64,000 nucleotides of DNA, taken from Eublepharis macularius. Lineage: Eukaryota > Chordata > Lepidosauria > Squamata > Eublepharidae. A model generated the notes under the pieces. The model had not been told where the DNA came from, ran no database searches, and saw nothing but the letters and a program-made list of their open reading frames with translations. The translations under genes and the position numbers were made by a program. The DNA lies in the NCBI RefSeq assembly GCF_028583425.1, contig NC_072800.1:12413001-12477000 (forward strand). The letters are read 5' to 3'. This document shows, piece by piece, positions 21,318-31,305 of this stretch (position 1 is its first letter; each line of letters opens with the position of its first letter).

Positions 21318-21500
21318 GAAGTTCTCCCAGAATTATAGTTGAGATCCAGACGACAGCGATCAGTTCCCCTGGAGAAAATGGCAGCTGTGGAGGGTGGCAT
21401 CACATCCCTGCTGAACTCCGCCCACTCCCCAAACGCTGCCTTCCTCATGCTTCGCCCCCAAATCTCCAAGAATTTCCCAACCTGGAGCTGGTGACTCTAG
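21318..21500 (-). mobile_element. Interspersed repeat of the TAGGGTTGCCAA family, diverged copy
   Basis: 'ctcccagaattatagttgag', 'gagaaaatggcagctgtgga' and 'aaatctccaagaatttccca' match the copy at 1456-1640 block by block. Relative orientation is uncertain because the ends are worn. Confidence 0.6.
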
Positions 21501-21565
21501 CACTTTGCCCAGTAACGGAATGTTGGCTTCCAGGTAGTAACTGTTTAGGTCAGTGGGATCCAGGG

Positions 21566-21711
21566 CGGATTCCGCACACATTGGATAATGCACTTTCAAT
21601 GCACTTTAGCAATCGTTTTGAAGTGGATTTTTTGTTTCACACACGAAAAATTCAGTTCCAAATGATCTCTAAAGAGGATTGGAAGTGCATTATCCAACGT
21701 GTGCGGAATCA
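21566..21711. mobile_element. MITE with GGATTCCGCACAC ends
   Basis: 'gcggattccgcacacattgg' and 'ataatgcactttcaatgcac' at left are mirrored by 'gtgcattatccaacgtgtgc' and 'ggaatc' at right. Non-coding. Confidence 0.7.
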
Positions 21712-22450
21712 ACGGATACTTTCTTCAAGAGCTGTCTCATGACTGCCGCTTTCAAGGTAGTCAATTACACTCTTCCACAGAGATGTGCTTAGTATCTCCT
21801 GGACCCACTTGACCAGACCAGCCTGGCTTAATACAGCCATGAAGGGCAAGGGCTGAGTGTAGACATGATGGGCTGAACACTTCTAAGTAGTTTATTCACT
21901 TCCACATGCCTCACCTACTGTCAGTCATCCATACTATTAGGACAAGACTGCACTCCAGTGGCATCCTGAGATTGAACTGCACCAACTGTGGAATCTAAAT
22001 CAAGGCAAATGCAAGTGTTTTGATCTTTCAAAATGCATCACAAAAGCATCACAGTGAGTCAACATGGCCTATGTACTTAGGATACCAGAATAACCTTCCC
22101 CTCACAACTTGGAAAAATTCCACTGGATGGTGCTGCATGGAAGCAATGATGGCAGAGAAGCTTTGCAACCATCACTATCACAGAGTAGACATGATGGCAT
22201 GCTCTCACCGATGCTTGGTTGCATTCACTTTGAGCTTTCTTCCACTTGTGCTCCAATTGCCTGCCCAACCTTTTTCAGTGCTTCAAGCTTCTCAGTAAGC
22301 CTTGGCACCTTCTGGACTCTGCAGGAGGGAAGAGATTGCTCCAGAGCCATCATGTCCAGAGATAGATTGACGAGGACTGCAACAGGAGCACCAGTCTTGC
22401 TGACCAGAAAATCTCCAAGAGGTGTGAAAAAAACCTATCTGCATCCATTA
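21712..22450. other. Decayed LINE or anonymous sequence
   Basis: About 22300-22450 may belong to the L2-like element that continues to 23100. No clean frame. Confidence 0.3.
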
Positions 22451-22459
22451 ATTTCCTGG

Positions 22460-23100
22460 GGGGTGGGCCATCCTAATTCAATCCCCAACCTTGCAGAGGT
22501 TCCAGGTGTCCATGAGTCTAAACCTCACCAGTTCATGGTCAGCCCATAAGAAGGGCAGCATGGAAAATCTTCCCATTATCAAGTTATAGATTGTGAACCT
22601 AGAGAAAACCAGATCAAGTGTATGTCCTGCTATTTGTGTAGAATATAGAATGCCCTGGGACAGTCCAACGGTTGTCATAGCAGCCACAAAGTTTTGAATA
22701 GCACCTGTCAGCATGGACAATGAAGTTCCCATGGACAACAGATTTTGGGATCCTCAAGGACAAATCAGTCAGCTCAGGCAGGAAGACAGCTGGGCAGTGG
22801 GGTTAGCGGAATATCAACAGAATCCCTATTCTATCCCAAGATCCAAGCATCAGGTAAATACACTCAAAATTGGGTCTATTGGGAACAAAACACCTTGTGA
22901 GTGCCACATCAGCCTGACAGACCACAGCCAATAGACCACTCCCTTCCCCATTCACCAAGCCTAGGCTGATGCTGTACCAGGAACCTAGAGGGCCAAAGTT
23001 GCACAAGAGCCACCCTTCCCTCTTCACCCATCCAGATGTCTGTGGTATATACCAGCGCAGCCTCCTCATCCAGGATTACATCCTGGATGAGGGATGTTTT
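22460..23100 (-). mobile_element. L2-like LINE, endonuclease-region fragment
   Basis: The minus frame 22478-22738 contains G-H-T-L-D-L-V-F-S-R and W-A-D-H-E-L-V-R-F, typical of the end of the endonuclease domain and linker in L2-type ORF2. It probably belongs to the same original insertion as 19605-20690, with later insertions between. Confidence 0.7.
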
Positions 23101-23324
23101 ATTTCGAACTGAGAGAAGTATCAGGAGGAGGAATGGGTATACCCGATGACCCCTCCTTTTCTTCAACTGGCCTGTCTTCCTCCCACCTCATACCTCCCTC
23201 TGCCCACCAGTACTGCTTTTGTGGCACTCAGGGTTATCAGGCAGTGACTAGTAACCGATAGGAAAGCTGTAAGTGGCGATATGGGTGGGTATAATGCCAG
23301 CAGCATTGTTACTTCTGGTTTTAA

Positions 23325-23410
23325 AAAAGTGACATAGGTAGGTCTAGGAATTGACAGGAACTCTATGGCAAAACCATAGAGTTTCAGGCAATTCCTAGAG
23401 CTACCCTGGG
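23325..23410. repeat. Palindrome related to 18525-18602
   Basis: 'gtctaggaattgacaggaac' with 'tctatgg' is mirrored by 'ccatagagtttcaggcaatt' and 'cctagagc'. The surrounding 'agtgacataggt' and 'gggtcactttttttaaaac' extend the symmetry outward. Confidence 0.6.
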
Positions 23411-24790
23411 TCACTTTTTTTAAAACAAGAAGTAACATGATGCTGCACACAATGCTGAAACAGAAGCAGAGGGTCCTCTGTCCCCACAAGGGGACTGGGG
23501 TGGGGACATGATTCCTAGTGGCCCCTCTTCCCCCTGCACTTGATGCATGTTCACCCAGATACATTTTTAAAAATCCCATCAGCAGCAGTCTGCTGCCACC
23601 AGTGAGTCATGAGGAGCTATAGTTGCCTCTTCTCACTCCCCAGCCACTCCTACTGTTGCAGTGTGATGTAGCCTGGAGTTCCTCTGTCCCAAAGAACCAT
23701 CAGGCACAAACCACAGGGTAACAGCCTAAGGCCAGGAGCCCTTTGGCTTACATCTCTGGTGTAACCTGGTCCTCCAGCCATTGCCTGCAACCCAGAGGGC
23801 AGACAACAGAGTCAGATGAAGATTTCTAGTCAGCTGACTTGGTGGTTTCGATTCAGTTCCCTCTCCTGCTCTCCTCAAACCTTTGGGCAGAACCACAGGG
23901 GGGCGGGGGGATACATGGCAGTGTCCTTGTTTCATGATCCCACAAACAGTATATTAGGGAAATGCTTTAATGTAGATCAGCGATCAGACCTCTTATTTTT
24001 AACTTTACTCTTGAGCACAACTAGATTTTGATATTGTAATGTGGGAAACAAGTTGACTTGTATTATACAGGTTAGGCCTGATCCGTCTGATGATACCTTC
24101 TGTCTTTATAATCTATAATCCTCCTACATACTTGCTTATAGCAGATAGTTGCAAGATTATATGCAGAATCAGGTGCTTGCCTTATGGAGCTATTTAAAGC
24201 CAACATCATTATTCTTCCTCACATTTTTGTAAAATAATCCAAACCCCATAAACTTCACTATTTACAGTTGGCATGATACTATGCTAACACCACAGATGGA
24301 TACAGCTGTAGTATTTATCTTTTTTTCATTTATTTCCATATAGATGAAATGGATGAAAATTGAGCTCTCTGACTTATCCAAATAATCAATTTTTCAAAAT
24401 CATTTTTGCAAGCTTTCTGTCCTCATCTTGTAAAGCAGTGAATGGTAAGGGACTGGGCTGTTTGGCAAAAGTAACAAAGTAACAGTACTGAATTGGTAGG
24501 GCCCATTGCGGCAATAGAGTGTGGACAAAAACGGTATTGGTTAAGTCCAGGTGAAAGTTGGAGCGAATGGCACAAGTGGTAGTTTGGTTGTGATCTTTAC
24601 TTTTTAGGTTGCCATCTTCTGGGTTTTGGAGGACAACTCTGGTCTCCACCCTGGAGATCAAAGGTAAGACATCCACATTTATGAATGTTAAAAAATTTCC
24701 CTCCTATCCTTTGAAAATAATTTTCTTATCTGAACACACATGAACCTGCCTTCTCCCGAACCAAACCCTTGGTCCATCAAGGTGAGTGTT
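23411..24790. other. Anonymous sequence
   Basis: Nothing recognisable was found apart from short AT-rich tracts. Confidence 0.3.
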
Positions 24791-24794
24791 GTCT

Positions 24795-24940
24795 ACTCCA
24801 GGGCTTTCCAGGGAGGTGGAGGTCTTTTACGTCATCTACCTGTCACCTGGTCCTTTTTTAGCTGGAGGTGGTTGGGATTGAACCTGGGACCTTCTGCATA
24901 CAAAGCAGAGGCCTGTCCACTGAGCCACAGCCCCTCTGCA
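24795..24940 (-). mobile_element. Sauria-type SINE, reverse orientation
   Basis: 'gggattgaacctgggacctt' and 'ccactgagccacagcccctc' are the reverse complement of the tRNA-derived B and A boxes. The left part (ggaggtcttttacgtcatct) matches the SINE body. Confidence 0.8.
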
Positions 24941-25140
24941 GAAGTGCACACATGAAGCTGTAAATGAAATGCTTCACACTTTGTGAGGGCACCCTTGCTA
25001 TCCTTTCAACTTTAAGGAAAAATACAGCAGCAAGGATAGAGGGGAGAACCCTATTTTCCCCTTCCATGCTAGAAAGGGGTGTGTGTATGATATTGTGCAA
25101 CATGCAACACCTTAAATGCTCCTCTGAACCCCTCTGGGGA

Positions 25141-25470
25141 AGGGCTGTAGCTCAATTATAGAACATCTGCTTGGCATGCAGAAGGTCCCAGGTTCGATCC
25201 CCAGCATCTCCAGTTAAAAGGATCAGGTAGTAGATGACGTGCCCTGAACTGGACAGCCCAGGTGAGCCTGATCTCGTCAGATCTCAGAAGCTAAGCGAGG
25301 TCAGCCTTGGTTAGTAATGGGTAATAGGAAATCTCCAACAAAGAACAGGGTTGTAGAGCCAGGTGATGGCAAACCACCTCTGTTAGTCTCTTGCCATGAA
25401 TACCACACCAGGGATTGTCGTAAGTTAGCTGTGACTTGAAGGCACTCTCCACTCCAGTAGGCGATGTGAA
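25141..25470 (+). mobile_element. Sauria-type SINE head joined to a 5S rRNA-derived SINE
   Basis: 25141-25255 has a tRNA-like head (agggctgtagctcaattata; B box ggttcgatcc at 25192). From about 25262, 'cctgatctcgtcagatctca' and 'gaagctaagcgaggtcagcc' are 5S-like, followed by the 5S-SINE body 'gatggcaaaccacctctgtt' and 'agctgtgacttgaaggcact'. It may be a dimeric SINE or one SINE inserted beside another. Confidence 0.75.
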
Positions 25471-25834
25471 AGACATGGATAAAGAATCCTGACCTTGATG
25501 GATTAATGGTCTGATTAAGTATTAGGTGGCCATGTGGTACCCACCCACCCCCCATTCACTTTTTCCCCGTGTTGCGGGGCATTCCTTGACATATTAAGAA
25601 AAGCAGGAGTGGAGGAGTGGAGCCACCTGCCATTCATAGAACAGTAGAGATCAAAGATCTCCCATGGTACTGACTTACAAATACTATAGGTCTTTACTAT
25701 AAGTCACGAAGTCATAGAACAGTGGCAGGAACGCAGTCTGGTGCTGCATTAGGTAGGGGAGGGATTTTTGCATCTATTTTGCAGCTCTGCAAGTTTCCAA
25801 AATCAAGCTTTGTGCAGGCATGAAGCCTATCAGT
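25471..25834. other. Anonymous sequence
   Basis: About 25495-25550 (aatggtctgattaagtatta, ggtggcc) could be the rest of a SINE. Nothing else was recognised. Confidence 0.3.
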
Positions 25835-26030
25835 GTGTTAGAAGTATAGAGCTGGAAGGGGCCGCAAAGGTCATCTAGTAAAACCCCTACAGAGTGCAGG
25901 AAATTCACAGCGATCTCCACCCCTCTCGCTCCCCCAGTGACTGCTGCTCTATGCTGAGAAGGCAAAAAACCTCCAGGATCCTCATCCAATCTGGCCTGGA
26001 GGAAAGTTCCTTCCTGAACCCAAGGCACAG
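25835..26030 (-). mobile_element. CR1 LINE 3' end, reverse
   Basis: 'agagctggaaggggccgcaa', 'ggtcatctagtaaaacccct' and 'gcaggaaattcacagcgatc' are the reverse complement of the CR1 3' end. Confidence 0.75.
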
Positions 26031-26089
26031 CAACAACAAAAGTAACTTACTGATTAGCCTTTAGCAGAACTTTATAGCCATGCAATAAA

Positions 26090-27285
26090 GACAATCCCTC
26101 ATGGTTCCTCATCCTCTTGGAGAAGAGTGACAAGTGGAGTTCCTCTGGGATCAGACCTGGGACCTGTTTTGTTCAACATTTTTATAAATGATTTGGATGA
26201 AGGAATAGAGGGAATGTTTATTAAATTTACAGATGATACTAAATTGGGAGGGGAGCAAATATGGGTGAAGACAGAGTAAGAATACAGGCTGATCTTGACA
26301 GGCTGGAAAACTGGGCTAGAATAAATAAAATGAATTTCAACAGAGATAATTGCAAAGTTCTGCATTTAGGAAGGAAAAATCAAATGCATAATTAGAGGAT
26401 GGGGGAGACTTGTCTTGGCAGTAGTATGTGCAAAAAGGATCTAGGAGTCTAAGTAGACCCATACACTGAACATGAGTCAGCAGTGTGATGTGGTAGCTAA
26501 AAAGGCAAATGCGGCTTTGGGCTGTATCAGAAGCGCAGTGTCCAGATCACAAGAAGGGATGGTATCGCTCTACTCTGCTCTGGTTAGACCTCACCTAGAG
26601 TATTGTGTTCAATTTTGGGCACCACAATTTCAGAAGGATATAGACAAGCTGGAAGAAAGATGGTGAGGGATCTGGAGACCAAGTCCTATGAGGAAATGTT
26701 GAAGGAGCTTGGAATATTTAGCCTGGAGAGGAGACGACTGAGAGGGGATAATGGCCTTCAGGTACTTGAAGAGCTGTCATATAGAGGATGGCGCAGAGTT
26801 GTTTACTGCTGCCCCAGAAGGTAGGACAGAATCAACGGCTTGAAATTAAATCAAGAGTTTTCGGATAAGCATTAGGAAGAACTTCCTGACAGAGCGGTTC
26901 CTCAGAGGAACAGGCTTCCTCGGGAGGTGGTGGGCTCTCCTTCTTTGGAGGTTTTTAAGCAAAGGCTAGATGGCCACCTGGCAGCAATGCTGATTCTGTG
27001 AACCCGGGCAGATCATGAGGGGGAGGGCAGGAAGGGTTACATCAGTGCTTTGTTCTTGTGGCCCTTTTTACATGCCCAGGGTAATGCTGATCACCCCCTT
27101 GGGGTCAGGTAGCAATTTTCCACAGGCCAGTTTGGCCAGGGATCCTGGAGGTGCTTTGCCATCTTCTGGGCATAGAGTAAGGGTAACTGGGGCAGTCAAG
27201 GGAGGGGAGTTAGCTGTGAATTTCCTGCATTATGCAGGGGGTTGGACTAGATGACCCTTGGCAATGCAGTGACAAGGAAAAAATC
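26090..27285 (+). mobile_element. CR1 LINE, 3' half with reverse-transcriptase remnant
   Basis: The + strand reads [17 protein letters not shown] then F-T-D-D-T-K-L-G-G (about 26150-26250). Next come [10 protein letters not shown] and [15 protein letters not shown] (about 26510-26625), the C-terminal ORF2 motifs of CR1. Frames are broken. The untranslated end runs to 'ggggttggactagatgaccc' at about 27238-27258. Confidence 0.88.
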
Positions 27286-27439
27286 AAAAGCAGAGTAGTC
27301 AGTTACCTCCAGTGTTAGTTTAGTAGAAAGTTAGGGGAGGAATCCTATAAATAGAATTCTGTATCTTCGACAACCTATACAGTGTGTCCTGCTAGACAAC
27401 CTGGAACTGAGGCTTAATCTGTTAGTAAAACCCCATGTT

Positions 27440-28572
27440 CAGGGGACATTTCGTAGAAAAAGAGCTGCAGGAACTCATTAGCATAACTCATTAGCATATG
27501 CCACACCCCTTGATCAGGCCAAAATGGCCGGGATTTGGCTGCTGCCAGATGGGGAGTGTTCCCCCACCTGGCAGTGGCCTGATCAGGGCCCTTTTGGCCA
27601 CAATACAGGCTGAAACAGGCCCCAAATGGCCATTTTGGTCTCGTTTTAGCCTGGATTAGGTCAAAAACAGCCCAGATCAGGTCAGTGCTGGGCAGGGGTC
27701 CACCACGAGGCACCTACCCAATCCGGTGCCATTTGGTCCCAATCCAGGCCAAAGTGGGCCCAAAATTACCAAAATTGGCCATTTTTGGCCCAGATTAGGG
27801 CCAAAACAGCCGGGACTGGGTTGGTGCTTTCCCCGCCCAGCACCAACCCAATCCCAGCCATTTTGCTCCTGATCCGGGCCCCTTTGGCCACAAAAAAGCC
27901 ATTTGGGGCCCATTTCGGGCCAGATTGGGGCTGAAATGACCAGGATCAGGTTGGTGTGCGGCGGGGTCGTGCCAGGCTTCCCCAGCCTGGGACGACCCAA
28001 TCTGGGCCGTTTTGGCCCCGATACAGGCCCCAAAAGGCCATTTTGGCACGTTTTGGGGCCAAAACGGCCTGGACCAGCTTGGTGCTGGGTCAGGGAGGCT
28101 TCCCCTGCCTGGCTCTGACCTGGGCCCCTTTGGCCCCCCAATCTGGCCAAAAATGGCAATTTTGGGCCCATTTTCGGCCTGTATCAGGGCCACAATGGCC
28201 GGGACGGGGTTGGTGCTGGGTGGGGGAGGCTTTCCCCCACCCGGCACCAACCTGATCTGGGCTGTTTCAGCCCCAACCCGGGCTATTCCGGCCCTTATCC
28301 AGGCCAAAATGGGCCCAAAAGGGCAGAAAATGGCCCTTTGGGGCCATTTCGGCCCGGATCAGGGATGAGACAGCCAGGATTGGGTCGGTGCCGGGTGGGG
28401 GAAGTTTCCCCTGCCCGGCACTGACCCGATCCAGGTCATTTTGGCCCGGATTCAGTCCATTTTGTCCCCAAACAAGGCCTAAATGGCCCTAAAGTCAGGT
28501 GGGCGGGGCCACCTTACTTGGGGGAACTGCCGGAATGCTGTTCCAGTGCGTTCCCCCTCGAAATGAGCCCTG
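27440..28572 (-). mobile_element. hAT-type element with internal ~130-bp tandem array
   Basis: On the minus strand it starts CAGGGCTCATTTCGAGGGGG and ends TACGAAATGTCCCCTG. Flanks cccatgtt (27432-27439) and cccctgtt (28573-28580) form an 8-bp duplication with one mismatch. It is a long relative of 17004-17438. The interior repeats a unit containing 'ttggtgctgggtggggg', mirrored C-runs and GGCCAAAATGG blocks, at about 27690, 27820, 27950, 28079, 28209 and 28384. Confidence 0.88.
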
Positions 28573-28580
28573 CCCCTGTT

Positions 28581-28975
28581 CAGCCTTTCCTCAAATCCCA
28601 GCCTTCTGCCAAGCATTATCTACACCCTCTTTATAAGCCAAGCAAGGTTGGTCACAATTATGTACTTACAAACAGCAGGGCTAACCCATATCTGGGTGCG
28701 CGTGGAAATCGTGACTGTGTCAACCAGCAGACCCCATTTCCCACAAGGATGGCAGCACTCTTAGGGGATGCCTTTATGGATCAAGATAGTTTATGGGGCA
28801 CTGCTGCATAGAAACACTGCCCTCTATGTAAACCAGCTGGTTCCAATATTTTCAGGGTTCTAATAGGAAGGCCTCTACCTAAGCCCATCTTAGAATTAGA
28901 AATGAAAATGGTTCACAGAAGTAGTAATAGGGTTATGGTATATGAAGCTGATTTCGAAACTTCTTTAGAAATTAG
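28581..28975. other. Anonymous sequence
   Basis: No gene or named repeat. Confidence 0.3.
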
Positions 28976-29185
28976 TTGTTGTTGGTAAGTGCTGTCAAGT
29001 CATAGCAGACTTGGAGACCCCTGCTGGGACTTTCTAGTCAAAAGACTAACAGAGGTGGGTTGCCACTGCCTGCCTCTGCAGCCCTGATCTTCTTTGGTCT
29101 CCCATCCAATTATTAATGAAGGCTAACCCTGCTTAGCTTCCATGACCTCTTGAGACTGGGTTCGCCTGGAGTAACCAAGTCAGGG
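28976..29185 (-). mobile_element. 5S rRNA-derived SINE, reverse
   Basis: 'tcccatccaattattaatga', 'ggctaaccctgcttagcttc' and 'catgacctcttgagactggg' are the reverse complement of the 5S-like head. The left part, 'gtgctgtcaagtcatagcag' and 'aacagaggtgggttgccact', is the SINE body. Confidence 0.8.
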
Positions 29186-30350
29186 TTATAAACTGTTACG
29201 TCTTTTCTAAATTAATTCACTCTAGAGTATCAAAGGGATTGCAACAATACCTGCTAGAGGACGACAGGAAAGAGTGATTGACTAATTTCTTCCATTCGAG
29301 TGAGAGAATATGGAATACTGACTTAAAGGGCTTTTTTTTCTTTTCTTTTCCCACTTTCTAAGTATTTGCAAACTGCAGCTTAATATATAGCAATTGTAAA
29401 ATAAGGTAGCACTGTGAACTTTCTAAGTCTAGTATACTACCACCGATAACATTTTATCTGAGAAACATACATTTTACAGTTGTGAAATATCTGAACCAAC
29501 ATTTCTCTCTCATTGAATGAACATAATATTCAAAGATAAAACACCGTTTCCCATCTCAGCGTTTCCTTTTTGTGTTTCCTTATTTCCTGCTTCTCAAATT
29601 TCACATCTTCAGTCTTGTTGTTACCTTCTCTTTGAAAAACAGCTGTTCCATGTTTTTATTTTTTAAAACAGAGCCAACAGTAGCTCCCTTTGCTTCATCA
29701 TACAAGCCAGGAGAGCAATGAAGTCTTGCCGCTCCTTAACAAAAGACATTGTAGCATAAGCTTCTGTGAGCCAGAGTTCACTTCATTCGATGTATGAAGT
29801 TTAACTTTCGGTTAGCAGATATATATATCAATGAAGTTACAAAGAGCAGAGTCAGGGAGACAGACATGATGCCAGAAAGCCCAGTTTCCTAAGGGGCTCA
29901 ACATTACATTGCAGTGAACAGATGGAAAAACAAGACTCTGTGAAATGGGGTAAATAATTCAACTCAGTGTTGGCTACTGTTGGCTACAGACTAACAAAGT
30001 AGGATAAATCTGGATACTGTGCATAAACCTTTCAGGAGTTATTACTTTTTGTCATCAGCTAACTAGCCCAAGTCCCTGCCGAGCCCAAGTCAGATGGAAC
30101 TCGTATGCAGAACTGACACCAACTCAGCCACTGCTCATCAGAGCCGCCCTTTGCCATATTTCTGTTGAAGTTCTGCAACCCTTTCTGGGTGCTTCCCATT
30201 TTAACATCTATGTCCATTTACATTCTGGTATAGAGATGGTGTAGTTTGGTCAATGAGAACAGCAGAACAAGACTGTTGCAACACAAGAGCTTATATCACA
30301 TTAGAAGATGTGCAGGTAAATGACTGCATAATGGCATGGCTGATGTCTCC
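29186..30350. other. AT-rich sequence beyond the 3' end of ERP44
   Basis: No gene. About 29745-29800 (ttgtagcataagcttctgtg then cattcgatgtatgaag) is a remnant of a foldback-type repeat. Confidence 0.35.
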
Positions 30351-30351
30351 G

Positions 30352-30526
30352 GGAGTCTCTCTACACAAGATATCTTACACAGGGACGTTCAAGTGAAAGA
30401 TCTTACGCTTGTTCTCCCATTATGGATACACATGCACTGCTAGGGAGGCATCCTTGAATACAAGACCACACAGAAAGGAAGTCACTTGAGCATCCCCGTG
30501 TAAGATGTCTTGTGTAGAGAGACTCT
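30352..30526. mobile_element. MITE with GAGTCTCTCTACACAAG ends
   Basis: 'gagtctctctacacaagata' and 'tcttacac' at left are mirrored by 'gtgtaagatgtcttgtgtag' and 'agagactc' at right. Confidence 0.75.
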
Positions 30527-31094
30527 TAAGTCCTGTGGCAGGTTCAGACGACAACCAAATTGGTAGCAGGGCTCACAAAAGCATTTGTTGCTGCAGTTGA
30601 CCTATTAGTCTTTAAGGTATCGTAAGAGACTTCATTATTTTGACTCTGGCAGCGTTAATACAACCAGCCCTCTGGAATTTGCTTCGAAGAAAGGAGATAC
30701 TGGCTTAGCTCAGGACAAGGGCTGCTGAAAGTTTCCAAATTGTCATCTCTCTTCAATAGACAGTAAGGAAGGTGCTACACAAATTCTGTAAAATGGTAAT
30801 TTATTCCCCCTCCCAAATATCCAGAATATCCCTTCAATAACAAATCGACAACCAAATTATGTTCACACGGCAGAGGAAGATAAGGTGGCCATACTACCAG
30901 ATTACACCGACGGAAAACCCAGAGTCCTGTTCCAGGGCATAGTGCAAGTGGACAGCATCTCGCTGGTACTCTCGACACCTTCGTTGGGATTAGAAAAGTT
31001 TTACAGAACAATTTGCAGCAGCAGAACTTTGGAAAGATGCTGTCCTAAATGACCCACACTTATTTACAAACCCCAGGGATCAAAAAAAAAAAAG
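30527..31094. other. Sequence downstream of ERP44, possible extended 3' untranslated region
   Basis: A second minus-strand AATAAA (plus 30800-30805) would give a longer 3' end if used. No repeat is recognised. Confidence 0.35.
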
Positions 31095-31100
31095 TTTATT
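31095..31100 (-). terminator. ERP44: Candidate polyadenylation signal of ERP44
   Basis: AATAAA on the minus strand, 104 bp after the stop codon, with a long U-rich run directly after it (plus-strand A-run at 31082-31093). The spacing and U-rich context fit a short 3' end. Mammalian ERP44 has a longer 3' untranslated region, so other sites may also be used. Confidence 0.5.
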
Positions 31101-31203
31101 CAAAATAAAAATACACAGAGTTTATGAAAATATAGGTTTCCTATTTCCACCCCACAGGAGCCATCGCTGCTGTCGGAAAGGCTTGTGAGATGGTTTCCAC
31201 GTT

Positions 31204-31305
31204 TCAGAGTTCATCTTTCTCCCGCAATAAGGTATACCTATGTTCACTGGGTGCTAGTTTCTGGAATGAACTCTCGGGCGGGCTGCTCGCTATATCCTGA
31301 AGAGG
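31204..31305 (-). CDS. ERP44: ERP44 last coding exon (C-tail and KDEL)
   Basis: 33 codons, P-L-Q-D-I-A-S-S-P-P-E-S-S-F-Q to L-L-R-E-K-D-E-L, then TGA (minus strand, plus 31204-31206). The acceptor is a clean pyrimidine tract ending in CAG after 31305. The terminal KDEL is the retrieval signal; mammals have RDEL here. This tail folds over the substrate site and opens at Golgi pH in the known structure. Confidence 0.96.
   Translation of the reverse strand, partial: PLQDIASSPPESSFQKLAPSEHRYTLLREKDEL

Noticed and set aside
25141..25215. A tRNA gene
   Set aside because: A and B boxes are present, but the downstream SINE body and poor cloverleaf pairing show a SINE head.
25262..25330. A 5S rRNA gene
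   Set aside because: Only the internal control region is similar, the ends of 5S are missing and a SINE body follows. The same holds for 18378 and 28976.
27677..28307. Overlapping open frames of 164 and 170 codons on the minus strand (and 118 on plus) in GGCC-rich DNA
   Set aside because: They lie inside the tandem array of a hAT element. The translations are low-complexity G/P/W/K text in several frames at once, as expected of stop-poor repeats.
31095..31203. Certain 3' end of ERP44
   Set aside because: The AATAAA is plausible but was kept only as a candidate, because longer 3' ends are usual in the family and another AATAAA lies at 30800-30805.
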